Assembly: GCF_037976325.1 (NCBI RefSeq)
Contig: NZ_CP150265.1
Span: 3,839,501 to 3,903,500 of the forward strand
Direction: 5' to 3'
Source: Paenibacillus sp. FSL K6-3182
Lineage (GTDB): Bacteria > Bacillota > Bacilli > Paenibacillales > Paenibacillaceae
Length of the DNA stretch: 64,000 bases
Shown here: positions 45,814 through 54,266 of the stretch, one piece after another
Numbering within the stretch: the stretch's first letter is position 1
Layout of the letters: the number at the start of each line of letters is the position of its first letter
Made by a program: the position numbers and the translations under genes
The notes under the pieces: generated by a model
The model's input: only the letters and a program-made list of their open reading frames with translations
Told to the model about the DNA's origin: nothing
Databases searched by the model: none

Positions 45814-47169
45814 TTAATCGCGCCTAATCGCTGTTAAAGCATCCGTACGTGAAGCGCTTATTGCTGGATAAATACCCGATAGTATACCTGTAGCAAGCGC
45901 AAAAGCCATGCCTATTGGAATCGTTATAAATGGAATGAAAATAATGACAGAGTCCGTCTCGCCGGATAAGTTATAAATGAGGGCATTTATACCCCACACA
46001 ATCCAATACGAGAAAAGTACACCTAACAATCCACCAAGCAATCCGAGCAGTGCTGCCTCGATGATGAACATGTTGCGGATTTGAGCCAAATTCGCACCAA
46101 GCACCTTCATTATCCCAATTTGTCTACGTCTTTGATAGGTAGACATCGTCATCGCTACTACGATTGATATCGAAGCTATGATCAGAATAAACACACCAAT
46201 ACCAAGTGCTGCAGCTTTAATGATTTTAAATTCATTTGCGAGCTGTTCCTTCTGCTGTAGATTTGTTCGCGTCGTAACGACTAGTTTCTGCAGCTGCTTC
46301 TCTACTTGTTCAATCTTTGCTTGGTTATCTACTTTTACAATAATAGAGTTATAAGCTTCCTGCTCATCACTTCCTAGCTTCAGCTCTTTCTTCAGGAGCT
46401 CCGCTGTCTCTAATGAGACATATCCTTTTTTGTCATACATCGACTGCTCATCACTGACTCCAGCAGGCTTCTTGAGTACACCTATTACCCGGAGGGGTCC
46501 GCTCAACACGACTTGGCCATCAGGTGAAGAGGAACGAAGCTGTATTTGCTTCTGATATAAGGCCCCTGGTACGCGATTTAACTTCTCAAATTGCTGATAA
46601 ACCGTTTCATCATAGGGATTGGCATCAATTTGCTCTCGAATTTTACGTTTCGACTCTTCATCAATAAATCCCATTGTCGCTCCATAGTTAAGAATGATGG
46701 TACCTAATACATTCGTTGCTTCTCCTTGATTGATGTCATTTCCAAAAGCGGAAAGCATCTCAATATCTGTACCTATAATTTCGGTTTGAATTTGTGAAGT
46801 AAGCCCATCTAACGTCATCGTCTCCATATAGTTAAGCTGTTGATATGGTGATGCCGCTTTGACATGTTCGATTTGTCTCATGATGTCAAGCTTTTGCTTG
46901 GTTAACTTGCCTTTCTGCAAAGAATCTTCATCAGCCGTAGATGCTCCGCCGCCAGCGTATGCTCCTGTACTCGCTGTTACCGTTATTTCATCCATCTTCA
47001 AGTAACTATTCATTTGTTTCTCAATGTAAACTTGAGCAGATTCACCGATACTGAGTGCGATTATAATTGCTGCACATCCAATTGAAATACCCGCAGCGCA
47101 TAATGCCGTTACAACCTTTCTACGCCTTACCTGATCCCATGATAATCTTGTAATATCACTAATTCTCAA
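45814..47169 (-). CDS. MacB/FtsX-type ABC permease
   Basis: This permease of about 451 residues has one N-terminal helix (VVTALCAAGISIGCAAIIIAL), a large extracytoplasmic MacB core domain (about 55-300) and three C-terminal helices of the FtsX domain, including IGIMKVLGANLAQI. The start is taken as TTG at 47169 ([11 protein letters not shown]) behind GGGGGG; a TTG six codons upstream is possible. It overlaps the ATPase gene. The cargo, such as a peptide or antibiotic, is not evident. Confidence 0.85.
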   Translation of the reverse strand: MRISDITRLSWDQVRRRKVVTALCAAGISIGCAAIIIALSIGESAQVYIEKQMNSYLKMDEITVTASTGAYAGGGASTADEDSLQKGKLTKQKLDIMRQIEHVKAASPYQQLNYMETMTLDGLTSQIQTEIIGTDIEMLSAFGNDINQGEATNVLGTIILNYGATMGFIDEESKRKIREQIDANPYDETVYQQFEKLNRVPGALYQKQIQLRSSSPDGQVVLSGPLRVIGVLKKPAGVSDEQSMYDKKGYVSLETAELLKKELKLGSDEQEAYNSIIVKVDNQAKIEQVEKQLQKLVVTTRTNLQQKEQLANEFKIIKAAALGIGVFILIIASISIVVAMTMSTYQRRRQIGIMKVLGANLAQIRNMFIIEAALLGLLGGLLGVLFSYWIVWGINALIYNLSGETDSVIIFIPFITIPIGMAFALATGILSGIYPAISASRTDALTAIRRD

Positions 47170-47878
47170 TTTGAATTCCCCCCGCAAGCATACTTTCTCG
47201 TGCGGCTTCCTGATCCGTTACGAGATAACCATCTCGCAGCGTGATAATTTTTTCCGTTTGTGCTGCTACCTCACGTTCATGGGTTACGATAATAAAGGTA
47301 GTATCCATCGTTTTATTCAACTGCTTCAAAATCATAATAATTTCTTCCTCTGTTTTGGTATCCAAATTACCGGTAGGCTCGTCCGCAAAAATAACCGATG
47401 GCTCTGTTATCAATGATCTTGCAATACTGACACGCTGTTGTTGTCCTCCCGAGAGCTGCGATGGGAATAATTCTGCTTTATCAGGAATTCCCACCTGCTC
47501 TAATAACGAAAGAGCTTTTTTCTTCCGTATTGAAGGATGCATCGATTGAAATACAAGCGGAAGCTCCACATTTTCCCTAACCGTCAAGTTGGCTATCAAC
47601 TCATACGCTTGAAAAATAAATCCGATATGCTTCCGTCTAAACTCTGCCAAGCGGTTTTCATTCATCGTTACAATATTATGGTCCGCGATAAAGATTTGGC
47701 CTTCTGTAGGCTTCATTAAGCCAGCCATTAAGTTCAGTAAAGTAGATTTACCGGAACCGGAGCTCCCTAACAACGCAATCATTTCTCCCTTATGTACGTG
47801 AAAGCTTATTTTCTGCAGTACAGTGGTCGTTTCATGCCCATTCATAAATGAGTGGGATAACTCTTCAACTCGTAACAA
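47159..47878 (-). CDS. MacB/LolD-type ABC transporter ATP-binding protein
   Basis: This 239-residue ATPase has Walker [10 protein letters not shown], the signature [15 protein letters not shown], Walker [13 protein letters not shown] and the H-loop VTHERE. It powers the permease and adaptor encoded downstream. The start is TTG at 47878 with an AAAGGAG SD. It is the first gene of the exporter operon and lies 160 bp below the yneA stop. Confidence 0.92.
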   Translation of the reverse strand: MLRVEELSHSFMNGHETTTVLQKISFHVHKGEMIALLGSSGSGKSTLLNLMAGLMKPTEGQIFIADHNIVTMNENRLAEFRRKHIGFIFQAYELIANLTVRENVELPLVFQSMHPSIRKKKALSLLEQVGIPDKAELFPSQLSGGQQQRVSIARSLITEPSVIFADEPTGNLDTKTEEEIIMILKQLNKTMDTTFIIVTHEREVAAQTEKIITLRDGYLVTDQEAARESMLAGGIQIEN

Positions 47879-47921
47879 AATAGCATCTCCTTTCAGTCCC
47901 CTTTAATAGACGGCTAAACCA

Positions 47922-47933
47922 AGGGTTAACCCT
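47922..47933. promoter_or_regulatory. Palindrome upstream of the exporter operon
   Basis: AGGGTTAACCCT is a perfect 12-bp palindrome about 45 bp before the exporter ATPase start, after the yneA terminator. It may be an operator for the exporter promoter; no regulator gene is adjacent. Confidence 0.4.
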
Positions 47934-47944
47934 GCAGTAAACAT

Positions 47945-47996
47945 AAAAAAACTTTCTAAAGAAGTAGATTGGCCTGCATCTACTTTAAAAGAAAGT
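47945..47996 (-). terminator. Intrinsic terminator of yneA
   Basis: On the minus strand ACTTTCT pairs with AGAAAGT and AAGTAGAT with ATCTACTT, followed by seven T. It separates yneA from the exporter operon, so the exporter is probably not under the SOS promoter. Confidence 0.8.
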
Positions 47997-48037
47997 AATT
48001 TTTTGTATGAACTATTGAATTGTAATGGAAAATCAAG

Positions 48038-48412
48038 CTAAATGCTAGGAATAATTAACTTCTGTCCTGGCTTTATAACTGTTGATTGCAGATCATTCCG
48101 ATCTTTAATCAAATATACGATATATCTGATATCATGGCTGCCATCTGAAACTTGTTTTGCAATATTCCAGAGTGTATCGCCTGATTGCACCCTAATAATT
48201 TGTTCTTCCGCGGAAGCGGCTTCGGGAGTAATACTCGAAGCGTATGTTCCCATAAGTAGGAAGCTCGTAAATAATAAAAAAAACACAGCAGTGCAAACGA
48301 CGAGCTTAACAGTATGACGCTTTATGAAATGCCTAATCAAGCGGTTGACCTTTGTTGCTTTGTTCGTATCTTGTTTATGAATGGTTCTATAAAAACTTGG
48401 ACTGGTTATCAT
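48038..48412 (-). CDS. yneA: SOS-induced cell division suppressor YneA (LysM protein)
   Basis: This is a 124-residue protein. It has a basic N-terminus, a membrane helix at about residues 36-57 and a C-terminal LysM domain ([20 protein letters not shown], about 72-123). YneA delays septation after DNA damage in B. subtilis. It is divergent from lexA, with its own LexA-controlled promoter. The ATG at 48412 has a GGGGTG SD. The overall architecture matches, while the N-terminal cytoplasmic part is longer than in the B. subtilis protein. Confidence 0.85.
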   Translation of the reverse strand: MITSPSFYRTIHKQDTNKATKVNRLIRHFIKRHTVKLVVCTAVFFLLFTSFLLMGTYASSITPEAASAEEQIIRVQSGDTLWNIAKQVSDGSHDIRYIVYLIKDRNDLQSTVIKPGQKLIIPSI

Positions 48413-48424
48413 TTATCAACACCC

Positions 48425-48529
48425 CAAACGTTTGTTCTGTTTTTAGAATACACGAACAGACGTTTGGTGTCAACGAAAAAATACGAACCTCTGTACTTAA
48501 GAACTTATGTTTGTACGAACTCGAGTTCT
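48425..48529. promoter_or_regulatory. Cluster of LexA (SOS) boxes between yneA and lexA
   Basis: Five sites fit or nearly fit CGAAC-N4-GTTCG/T: CAAACGTTTGTTCT (48425-48438), CGAACAGACGTTTG (48453-48466), CGAACCTCTGTACT (48484-48497, one mismatch), AGAACTTATGTTTG (48500-48513) and CGAACTCGAGTTCT (48516-48529). The second lies in the spacer of the yneA promoter and the fifth inside the lexA promoter spacer, so both genes are LexA-repressed. Confidence 0.85.
48445..48473 (-). promoter_or_regulatory. Promoter of yneA
   Basis: TTGACA (48468-48473) and TATTCT (48445-48450) are 17 bp apart on the minus strand. A LexA box fills the spacer. Confidence 0.8.
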
Positions 48530-48539
48530 ATGTTATAAT
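48511..48539 (+). promoter_or_regulatory. Promoter of lexA
   Basis: TTGTAC (48511-48516) and TATAAT (48534-48539) have 17-bp spacing, about 32 bp before the GTG start. The most symmetric LexA box lies in the spacer. Confidence 0.8.
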
Positions 48540-48570
48540 TTTTTGCAAACCTACTAATGGAGTGATTGCA

Positions 48571-49191
48571 GTGTCGAAGATTTCTAACCGACAACATTCA
48601 ATTCTTGAATTTATTAAGAATGAAGTTCGGGAGAAAGGCTATCCACCCTCCGTTCGAGAAATCGGCGAAGCTGTTGGATTGTTGTCCAGTTCAACCGTTC
48701 ACGGTCATTTGGACCGTCTAGAGAAAAAAGGTTTAATACGCCGAGATCCTACTAAACCGCGTGCTATTGAAATTTTGGATCAAGAAGGCTCTGATGGCAT
48801 TATCCCGCTTTCCGTAGCTAGAGTACCTATTGTTGGTAAAGTTACCGCTGGTGTGCCGATTACTGCTACAGAAAATATTGAAGAATATTTCCCGCTTCCT
48901 TCCCATTTTGTTGGTGACAGCAGTGTTTTTATATTGAATGTCATGGGCGAGAGTATGATTGAAGCAGGTATTCATGACGGGGATTATGTTATTGTTCGTC
49001 AACAGCAAACGGCAAACAATGGTGAGATCGTAGTTGCAATGACTGAGGACGACGAAGCAACAGTCAAAACATTTTACAAAGAGAAAAATCATATTCGTTT
49101 GCAGCCGGAAAATTCCACAATGCAGCCTATATTACTTCAAAATGTAACGATTCTAGGTAAAGTCATTGGACTTTTCCGTGATATTCATTAA
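48571..49191 (+). CDS. lexA: LexA repressor
   Basis: This 206-residue SOS repressor has an N-terminal winged helix ([28 protein letters not shown]). Its cleavage site is Ala-Gly in VTAGVP, the catalytic Ser lies in GESMIEAG and the Lys in DDEATVKTF. The true start is GTG at 48571, with a GGAGTG SD, rather than the ATG far upstream at 48352. Autoregulation is shown by the LexA boxes in its promoter. A terminator follows. Confidence 0.96.
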   Translation: MSKISNRQHSILEFIKNEVREKGYPPSVREIGEAVGLLSSSTVHGHLDRLEKKGLIRRDPTKPRAIEILDQEGSDGIIPLSVARVPIVGKVTAGVPITATENIEEYFPLPSHFVGDSSVFILNVMGESMIEAGIHDGDYVIVRQQQTANNGEIVVAMTEDDEATVKTFYKEKNHIRLQPENSTMQPILLQNVTILGKVIGLFRDIH

Positions 49192-49210
49192 TACCAATTA
49201 ATATGTACAT

Positions 49211-49253
49211 AAAGAAAAGGCTGAATCAACGATGTTGATTCAGCCTTTTCTTT
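49211..49253 (+). terminator. Intrinsic terminator of lexA
   Basis: AAAGAAAAGGCTGAATCAAC and its reverse complement surround a GAT loop: a 20-bp stem with a U-rich tail. It is probably used in both directions. Confidence 0.9.
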
Positions 49254-49263
49254 GGCTATTATG

Positions 49264-49578
49264 TTAACGATCTTGCTTAAAGGTTTGGTAACGTCTGCCA
49301 TTCTCATGCCTTTCATCAAAATTCTGATTTTAGAGCTCTCCAATGACATGGGTCCAAAATTGTTGTGCGGGAACATTACGTTCAAGCTGATACAGCTCCC
49401 ACTCTCCGCTATGCTTTTGTATAACTAGCGTAGCTGCTTGTTTGCCAACACCAGATCTTCTATATTTTCGCATAATAAAAAAATGTGCAAGTAAATTATA
49501 GTGTCTGTCATATTCAGTTACTTTTTTGGTTAATGCAAAGCCAGCGATCTTATCGTTCACAGTTACGAAATCATGAAT
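49264..49578 (-). pseudogene. GNAT acetyltransferase remnant with in-frame stop
   Basis: The frame reads IHDFVTVNDKIAGFALTKKV... with HFFIMRKYRRSGVGKQAATL, the GNAT acetyl-CoA motif, then ERNVPAQQFWTHVIGEL and a TAA at 49330. The same frame continues after the stop with NQNFDERHENGRRYQTF, the expected C-terminal end of this type of GNAT. The final stop is at 49264. The N-terminal half is absent (stop TGA at 49579-49581). The gene is therefore a decayed copy with a truncated start and a nonsense codon, unless the stop is a sequencing error. Confidence 0.75.
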
Positions 49579-49666
49579 TCATCAGCTAATGACAAACACC
49601 CAATCACTATGAATTTATCACGCATAACATACTGTGTATTCAACTCGTAAGGAGGTGCATTGAAAA

Positions 49667-49777
49667 ATGTCCGGTTACGTGGGTGGAGCTTTCTCAAGCT
49701 TAGGAATCATCTTAGTATTATTCATTCTACTGGTGATCATTGCTTGCAGTTGCGGCGGCTTTGGCTTCGGATATTAA
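49667..49777 (+). CDS. YjcZ-family 36-residue miniprotein (sporulation-associated)
   Basis: A 36-codon ORF encodes MSGYVGGAFSSLGIIL followed by LVLFILLVIIACSCGGFGFGY-like sequence: a Gly-rich start, one hydrophobic helix and a Cys/Gly-rich tail. This matches the YjcZ-type family found in spore formers. An SD (AAGGAGGT) lies 12 nt upstream. A hairpin terminator follows at 49807. No other gene is linked. Confidence 0.85.
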   Translation: MSGYVGGAFSSLGIILVLFILLVIIACSCGGFGFGY

Positions 49778-49806
49778 TTCGTATTTGAGCCATTCTTCAT
49801 ATTAAC

Positions 49807-49838
49807 AAAAGAAGATCCATTTGATGGATCTTCTTTTT
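49807..49838 (+). terminator. Intrinsic terminator after the YjcZ gene
   Basis: AAAAGAAGATCCAT pairs with ATGGATCTTCTTTT around a TTG loop. The stem is followed by further T residues. Confidence 0.85.
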
Positions 49839-49888
49839 GCTTTTCATACTCCTTCCAACCATTAATTTGATTTTTAAATGGAGAGATG

Positions 49889-50527
49889 TTAAATTACACG
49901 TTTTCTTAACAGTACGGCTGTTGTTCTTATATTAGAAATTCGTATTAGCTTCTTGCGGTCAAGTTTCGGATAATCATAAAGTAATCCTTCATATACGATT
50001 TGCATTTGCTCATGTTTAAGAAAATCATGAGGTGTAACTTGCGCGGATGGTCGTTCCCACAAGTTTATACCACTGCTCCGCATGGCTTCAGCAACAAACT
50101 GGGAGCAAAAATATGAATCTGGTGGCTCGATATTAAGCTCAAGTAGTACTCCTAACAATCCGATTAAATTGTATCGGTAATTTTCTTTATTTTTTTCAAA
50201 CTCACGAATGTATTGAAGCAATGCGGCATGTTGTTTTTCTGATAAAGCAATCTTTAGAAGAACACAGCGCGTATTTGGGAAATATCGAAAGGTTCCAGTA
50301 TAGACGTTTTCTTTGACAAAGCCAGCGATTAACGGGTTGTTCGCACGTTTACGCCCAAAGCTGTATATATTCTTCAGATTTATATCCATTGCAAGTGAAG
50401 CGTGATTATAGGGTGCACCAGTAAATAATTTGATCAACCGAGTAAACCATGTGCCCGTGTCCGTAAGCAACACATAAATACTGCTATTGGTTTCTTCATC
50501 TATTCTAGTTTCTGTCAAGCTGCTCAC
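49889..50527 (-). CDS. YiiX/permuted-papain-fold protein (NlpC/P60-like superfamily)
   Basis: This is a 212-residue soluble protein. The pairing of His42 (APYNHASLAMD) with Cys141 (DSYFCSQFVAEAM), in permuted His-then-Cys order, matches the YiiX/YebB-type papain-like fold used by some amidases, peptidases and acyltransferases. No signal peptide or membrane helix is seen. The substrate is unknown. The gene is single, with its promoter side facing the 500-bp intergenic region before glnA. Confidence 0.65.
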   Translation of the reverse strand: MSSLTETRIDEETNSSIYVLLTDTGTWFTRLIKLFTGAPYNHASLAMDINLKNIYSFGRKRANNPLIAGFVKENVYTGTFRYFPNTRCVLLKIALSEKQHAALLQYIREFEKNKENYRYNLIGLLGVLLELNIEPPDSYFCSQFVAEAMRSSGINLWERPSAQVTPHDFLKHEQMQIVYEGLLYDYPKLDRKKLIRISNIRTTAVLLRKRVI

Positions 50528-50994
50528 CTCATTTATCGTTGATTATCCAAGTTATAGTTAGGTCGTTTTTGAGTTTAAAATATATGTCACGATTTCGTTT
50601 ATTAGCTTGGGTTGATTAGCTATTATGAATATAACAACAATATAACCACCCGAATAGTACTAACTCTATGTGGTACTGGCTCTATTCAACCTAAATAAGA
50701 CCAGCCACAAACACATTATCCATGTGTTGGACTGATCCTATAAAGGTTTATTTTACTAATGACGCATATATTTCATCGACATACAAGCACTAGACCGTAG
50801 CTCTTAGACCTGTATACTTTCCTTTAGGAGCGTATTGAGTCCATTGCTTTAAATATATTTGATCTTCTCTAAAACCGTAATCAGCGCATCATAGACGCTG
50901 CTGAGCGACTATATAGGCTACTTATCGACATGTGATTAACAAATGTCTGCGCCTTCACTTCATCAGGCTTTATTTCAGCTGTATAACTGAATGT
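50528..50994. other. Intergenic stretch without a recognisable gene
   Basis: The segment holds no credible ORF. Its reading on the minus strand near 50655-50705 (GGTCTTATTTAGGTTGAATAGAGCC) resembles sequence in the AT-rich core at 28595-28626. A GlnR-type or other operator was not recognised. The glnA terminator closes the stretch. Confidence 0.5.
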
Positions 50995-51030
50995 AAAAAA
51001 AACCTCAACGCCAGCAGCGTTGAGGTTTTT
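50995..51030 (-). terminator. Intrinsic terminator of glnA
   Basis: AACCTCAACGC and GCGTTGAGGTT form an 11-bp stem on the minus strand and are followed by eight T (50995-51002), 5 bp beyond the glnA stop. Confidence 0.92.
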
Positions 51031-51035
51031 GAATT

Positions 51036-52364
51036 TTAGTAAAGTGTCAAGTACTGATCGCGTTCCCATTGGTGAACTTGTGTGCGGTACATATCCCACT
51101 CGATTTCTTTAAGTTCGTAGAAATGAGCAAGAGCATGATCACCCAGCGCATCGCAGATGATGTCGCTTCTGAGCATTTCGTCCAGTGCTTCTTTCAAATC
51201 AAGCGGTAAGCTCGGGATGCCTGCATCCTGACGCTCTTCCTCTGTCATGATATAGATGTTCCGATCTGTTGGTGCTGGTAAAGGTAGCTTGTTTTGAATG
51301 CCGTCAAGACCAGCTCTGAGCATTACAGCAAGTGCCAAATACGGGTTAGCAGCCGGATCTGGATTCCGTACTTCTACACGTGTGCTAAGACCGCGCGAAG
51401 CAGGAATACGGATCATTGGCGAGCGGTTGCTTGCAGACCATGCTACATAACAAGGCGCTTCATAACCAGGCACTAGACGTTTATAGGAGTTAATTGTAGG
51501 ATTCGTAATCGCAGCCATTGCACGCGCATGAAGCAGAATTCCTGCCATGTAATGACGAGCAGCAGTACTTAGGCCAAGTTTGTCCTTCTCATCGTAAAAC
51601 ACGTTTGTATCGCCTTTAAACAACGATTGGTGACAGTGCATACCCGAACCATTCACGCCAAACAACGGTTTAGGCATAAATGAAGCATGCAACCCATGCT
51701 CGCGAGCAACTGTTTTTACGACTAGCTTAAATGTTTGAATTTGGTCAGCCGCTTTAATCGCGTCGGCATATTTAAAGTCAATCTCGTGCTGGCCTGGTGC
51801 CACTTCATGATGGGATGCTTCAATTTCGAAGCCCATTTCTTCAAGTGTCAAAACGATTTCACGGCGACAGTTTTCACCCATATCCATAGGCGCTAAGTCG
51901 AAATAACCGCCTTGGTCATTAAGCTCAGTCGTAGGTTCGCCGCGCTCATCGGTTTTGAACAAGAAAAATTCCGGTTCTGGACCAACGTTCATTGCTGTGT
52001 ATCCTAGATCTTCTGCTTCCTTCAGTGCACGTTTCAAAATACCGCGCGGATCTCCAGCGAATGGCGTTCCGTCTGGCATGTAAATATCACAGATCAAGCG
52101 AGCAACACGATCTTGAGTTACCCATGGAAATACAACCCATGTATCAAGATCAGGATACAGATACATATCTGATTCTTCAATACGTACATAACCTTCGATA
52201 GAAGAACCATCGAACATCATTTTGTTATCCAACGCTTTTTCAAGCTGGCTTACAGGAATTTCAACATTTTTAATTGTTCCGAGCAAATCCGTAAATTGCA
52301 AACGAATAAATCGAACATTTTGTTCCTGTGCTATACGTCTAATATCGTCTTTAGTGTAACTCAC
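51036..52364 (-). CDS. glnA: Glutamine synthetase (GSI-alpha)
   Basis: This 442-residue type I enzyme condenses glutamate and ammonia with ATP. Key blocks in order are [25 protein letters not shown], the His loop [20 protein letters not shown] and [18 protein letters not shown]. It lacks the adenylylation-loop insert of GSI-beta enzymes, and in Firmicutes feedback-inhibited GlnA also controls GlnR. It is 44 bp downstream of glnR in the usual glnRA operon. Confidence 0.97.
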   Translation of the reverse strand: MSYTKDDIRRIAQEQNVRFIRLQFTDLLGTIKNVEIPVSQLEKALDNKMMFDGSSIEGYVRIEESDMYLYPDLDTWVVFPWVTQDRVARLICDIYMPDGTPFAGDPRGILKRALKEAEDLGYTAMNVGPEPEFFLFKTDERGEPTTELNDQGGYFDLAPMDMGENCRREIVLTLEEMGFEIEASHHEVAPGQHEIDFKYADAIKAADQIQTFKLVVKTVAREHGLHASFMPKPLFGVNGSGMHCHQSLFKGDTNVFYDEKDKLGLSTAARHYMAGILLHARAMAAITNPTINSYKRLVPGYEAPCYVAWSASNRSPMIRIPASRGLSTRVEVRNPDPAANPYLALAVMLRAGLDGIQNKLPLPAPTDRNIYIMTEEERQDAGIPSLPLDLKEALDEMLRSDIICDALGDHALAHFYELKEIEWDMYRTQVHQWERDQYLTLY

Positions 52365-52408
52365 AGAATCATCTCCTTAGTTTGCGAAGCAATAGTTATC
52401 ATGTTAAA

Positions 52409-52819
52409 TTAGCGCTTATTTAAGAAACGAGTCAATTGTCCTTGAATTAGCGAAGCTTGTCCAGGTCTTTTCTCCAGCAATTGCTGTTTAAGCAGTCGGT
52501 GAAGCTGCTGATCGGATAGCTCACGGCGCTTCACTTCCGATTGCTCACTGACAATTGTCGCATCATCAGATTCCTTGGATACAGGATTCATTACTTGCTT
52601 AATGCCGGCGATATTAACGCCCTTCTCAATTAACGATTTAATTTCCAAAAGCCGTTCTACGTCATTAAATGAAAATAACCGCTGATTGCCTGCTGTTCTT
52701 GCAGGAACGATTAGTTCATGCTGCTCGTAATAACGGATTTGGCGGGCTGTTAAATCCGTCAGCTTCATAACGATGCCGATGGGAAATAAGGCCATATTTC
52801 TGCGAATATCATCAGCCAT
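52409..52819 (-). CDS. glnR: GlnR, MerR-family nitrogen repressor
   Basis: This 136-residue regulator has an N-terminal MerR winged helix (MKLTDLTARQIRYYEQHELIVPARTAGNQRLFSF) and a C-terminal tail that interacts with feedback-inhibited glutamine synthetase. The operon order glnR-glnA is conserved. Its operator lies upstream, within the end of the methionine gamma-lyase-like gene. Confidence 0.95.
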   Translation of the reverse strand: MADDIRRNMALFPIGIVMKLTDLTARQIRYYEQHELIVPARTAGNQRLFSFNDVERLLEIKSLIEKGVNIAGIKQVMNPVSKESDDATIVSEQSEVKRRELSDQQLHRLLKQQLLEKRPGQASLIQGQLTRFLNKR

Positions 52820-52855
52820 GTCGCATCAACCTTCCAGTCGCTCTTTTATATGTTC

Positions 52856-52906
52856 ATTCTAACCGTTACAACGCAAATGTGTCAAGTTATGTAAGGTTTA
52901 ATCACA
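52856..52906 (-). promoter_or_regulatory. glnRA promoter and GlnR operator
   Basis: On the minus strand TTGACA (52880-52885) and TAGAAT (52856-52861) are 18 bp apart. A perfect GlnR site of the TGTNA-N7-TNACA form, TGTGATTAAACCTTACA, lies at 52890-52906, just upstream of the -35 and inside the last codons of the upstream gene. The same arrangement of site and -35 is known for glnRA of B. subtilis. Confidence 0.88.
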
Positions 52907-54174
52907 ATTAAACCACTGTCTACAAGGCGATATAATGCGGTTAAAACACCATATTTAGCGTGAGCATACGTCAGTCCACCCTGCATATATGCAATGTAAG
53001 GTTCGCGTATTGGAGCATCAGCTGATAGCTCTAAACTGCCTCCTTGAATGAACGTTCCTGCCGCCATAATGACAGCATTCTCATATCCAGGCATGTCCCA
53101 AGGCTCGGGAACCACATGCGAATCAACAGCAGCTGCCTGCTGTATCCCTTGAACAAAAGCGATTAAATGATCAGCTTGTCCAAAACGAACCGCTTGGATG
53201 AGATCTGTACGCGGCTCATTCCATCTCGGTTTTGTTTCGAACCCAAGCTCTTCAAATAAAGCAGCAGCAAGCACACTTCCTTTGATCGCTTGTCCGACTA
53301 AATGAGGGGCTAAAAATAAACCTTGGAACATGGAGCGAAGCGTGCCTAACATTGCGCCTACCTCGCCGCCGATGCCCGGAGCAGTCAAGCGGTAAGCAGC
53401 AGCTTCGACGGCAAAAGCTTTCCCGGCAATATAGCCCCCCGTTTCAGCTAAGCCCCCGCCTGGGTTTTTGATAAGCGAGCCTGCCATCAAATCTACTCCA
53501 ACTTGAGTAGGCTCGAGCAGCTCTGTAAATTCACCATAACAATTGTCCACAAAAACAATCAGGTCCGGCTTTATTGCTTTTACCCTATTTACGATAGTTT
53601 CAATCTCCGAAACGGTAAATGAAGCTCTCCAATCGTAACCACGCGAGCGCTGAATACCGATGACCTTCGTTTTTTCCGAGATCGCTTGCTCAATTTGAGC
53701 CCAGTCCAATCCACCATCCTCAAGGAGCGCTACCTCAGAATATTTCACGCCCCAATCCTGCAAGGAGCCCATGCCGTCTCCAGGCTTCCCGATAACTTTA
53801 TGCAGTGTATCGTAAGGTCTTCCCGTAACGTACAGGAGCTCATCCCCAGGGCGCAGCACTCCAAATAAGGCACAGCTGATTGTATGTGTTCCAGAAACGA
53901 AATGCGGCCTAACAATAGCCGCTTCCGCTCCCATTACCTCTGCGTAAACAAGATCAAGTATTTCACGTCCGCGATCATTATAGCCATATCCCGTTGAACC
54001 GGTAAAATGAAAATCGCTTACTTTGTGATGTTGAAACGCTTCTATGACCTTCCACTGATTCCGCTCAGCTATCTTGTCAATGCTGCGAAAAGCTTCTGAG
54101 GCAAGCACCTCGGACTGCTCTGCTAGCTGCTCTAGGTGCTCCCATAGTCTTTGGTTTACATGTTGCCTGTTCAT
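52882..54174 (-). CDS. ynbB: Methionine gamma-lyase family / aluminium-resistance-like PLP protein
   Basis: This 430-residue fold-type I PLP enzyme of the YnbB family has the aspartate FVDNCYGEF and the PLP lysine in MAGSLIKNPGGG. It lies between hflX and glnR, as in B. subtilis. Its annotated roles (methionine gamma-lyase-like, aluminium resistance) come from homology and are not proven. The coding end carries the GlnR operator and the -35 of the glnRA promoter. Confidence 0.88.
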   Translation of the reverse strand: MNRQHVNQRLWEHLEQLAEQSEVLASEAFRSIDKIAERNQWKVIEAFQHHKVSDFHFTGSTGYGYNDRGREILDLVYAEVMGAEAAIVRPHFVSGTHTISCALFGVLRPGDELLYVTGRPYDTLHKVIGKPGDGMGSLQDWGVKYSEVALLEDGGLDWAQIEQAISEKTKVIGIQRSRGYDWRASFTVSEIETIVNRVKAIKPDLIVFVDNCYGEFTELLEPTQVGVDLMAGSLIKNPGGGLAETGGYIAGKAFAVEAAAYRLTAPGIGGEVGAMLGTLRSMFQGLFLAPHLVGQAIKGSVLAAALFEELGFETKPRWNEPRTDLIQAVRFGQADHLIAFVQGIQQAAAVDSHVVPEPWDMPGYENAVIMAAGTFIQGGSLELSADAPIREPYIAYMQGGLTYAHAKYGVLTALYRLVDSGLIVIKPYIT

Positions 54175-54194
54175 TATGATATCTTCTCCTTAAA

Positions 54195-54262
54195 TTTTGC
54201 GCAGCAAAATCACTTCGTAAGCATAAGCTAAAGTTTTGCGCAGCAAAACTACTTCGCAAGCA
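54195..54262. repeat. Two direct hairpin repeats between hflX and ynbB
   Basis: TTTTGCGCAGCAAAA followed by nnACTTCGnAAGCA occurs twice, at 54195-54223 and 54234-54262 (39 bp apart, nearly identical). Each copy holds a perfect TTTTGC-GCA-GCAAAA hairpin. It may affect mRNA between hflX and ynbB. Confidence 0.75.
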
Positions 54263-54266
54263 AACC

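Noticed and set aside
50881..51099. 72-residue minus-strand ORF over the end of glnA
   Set aside because: It overlaps the glnA end in another frame and includes the glnA terminator.
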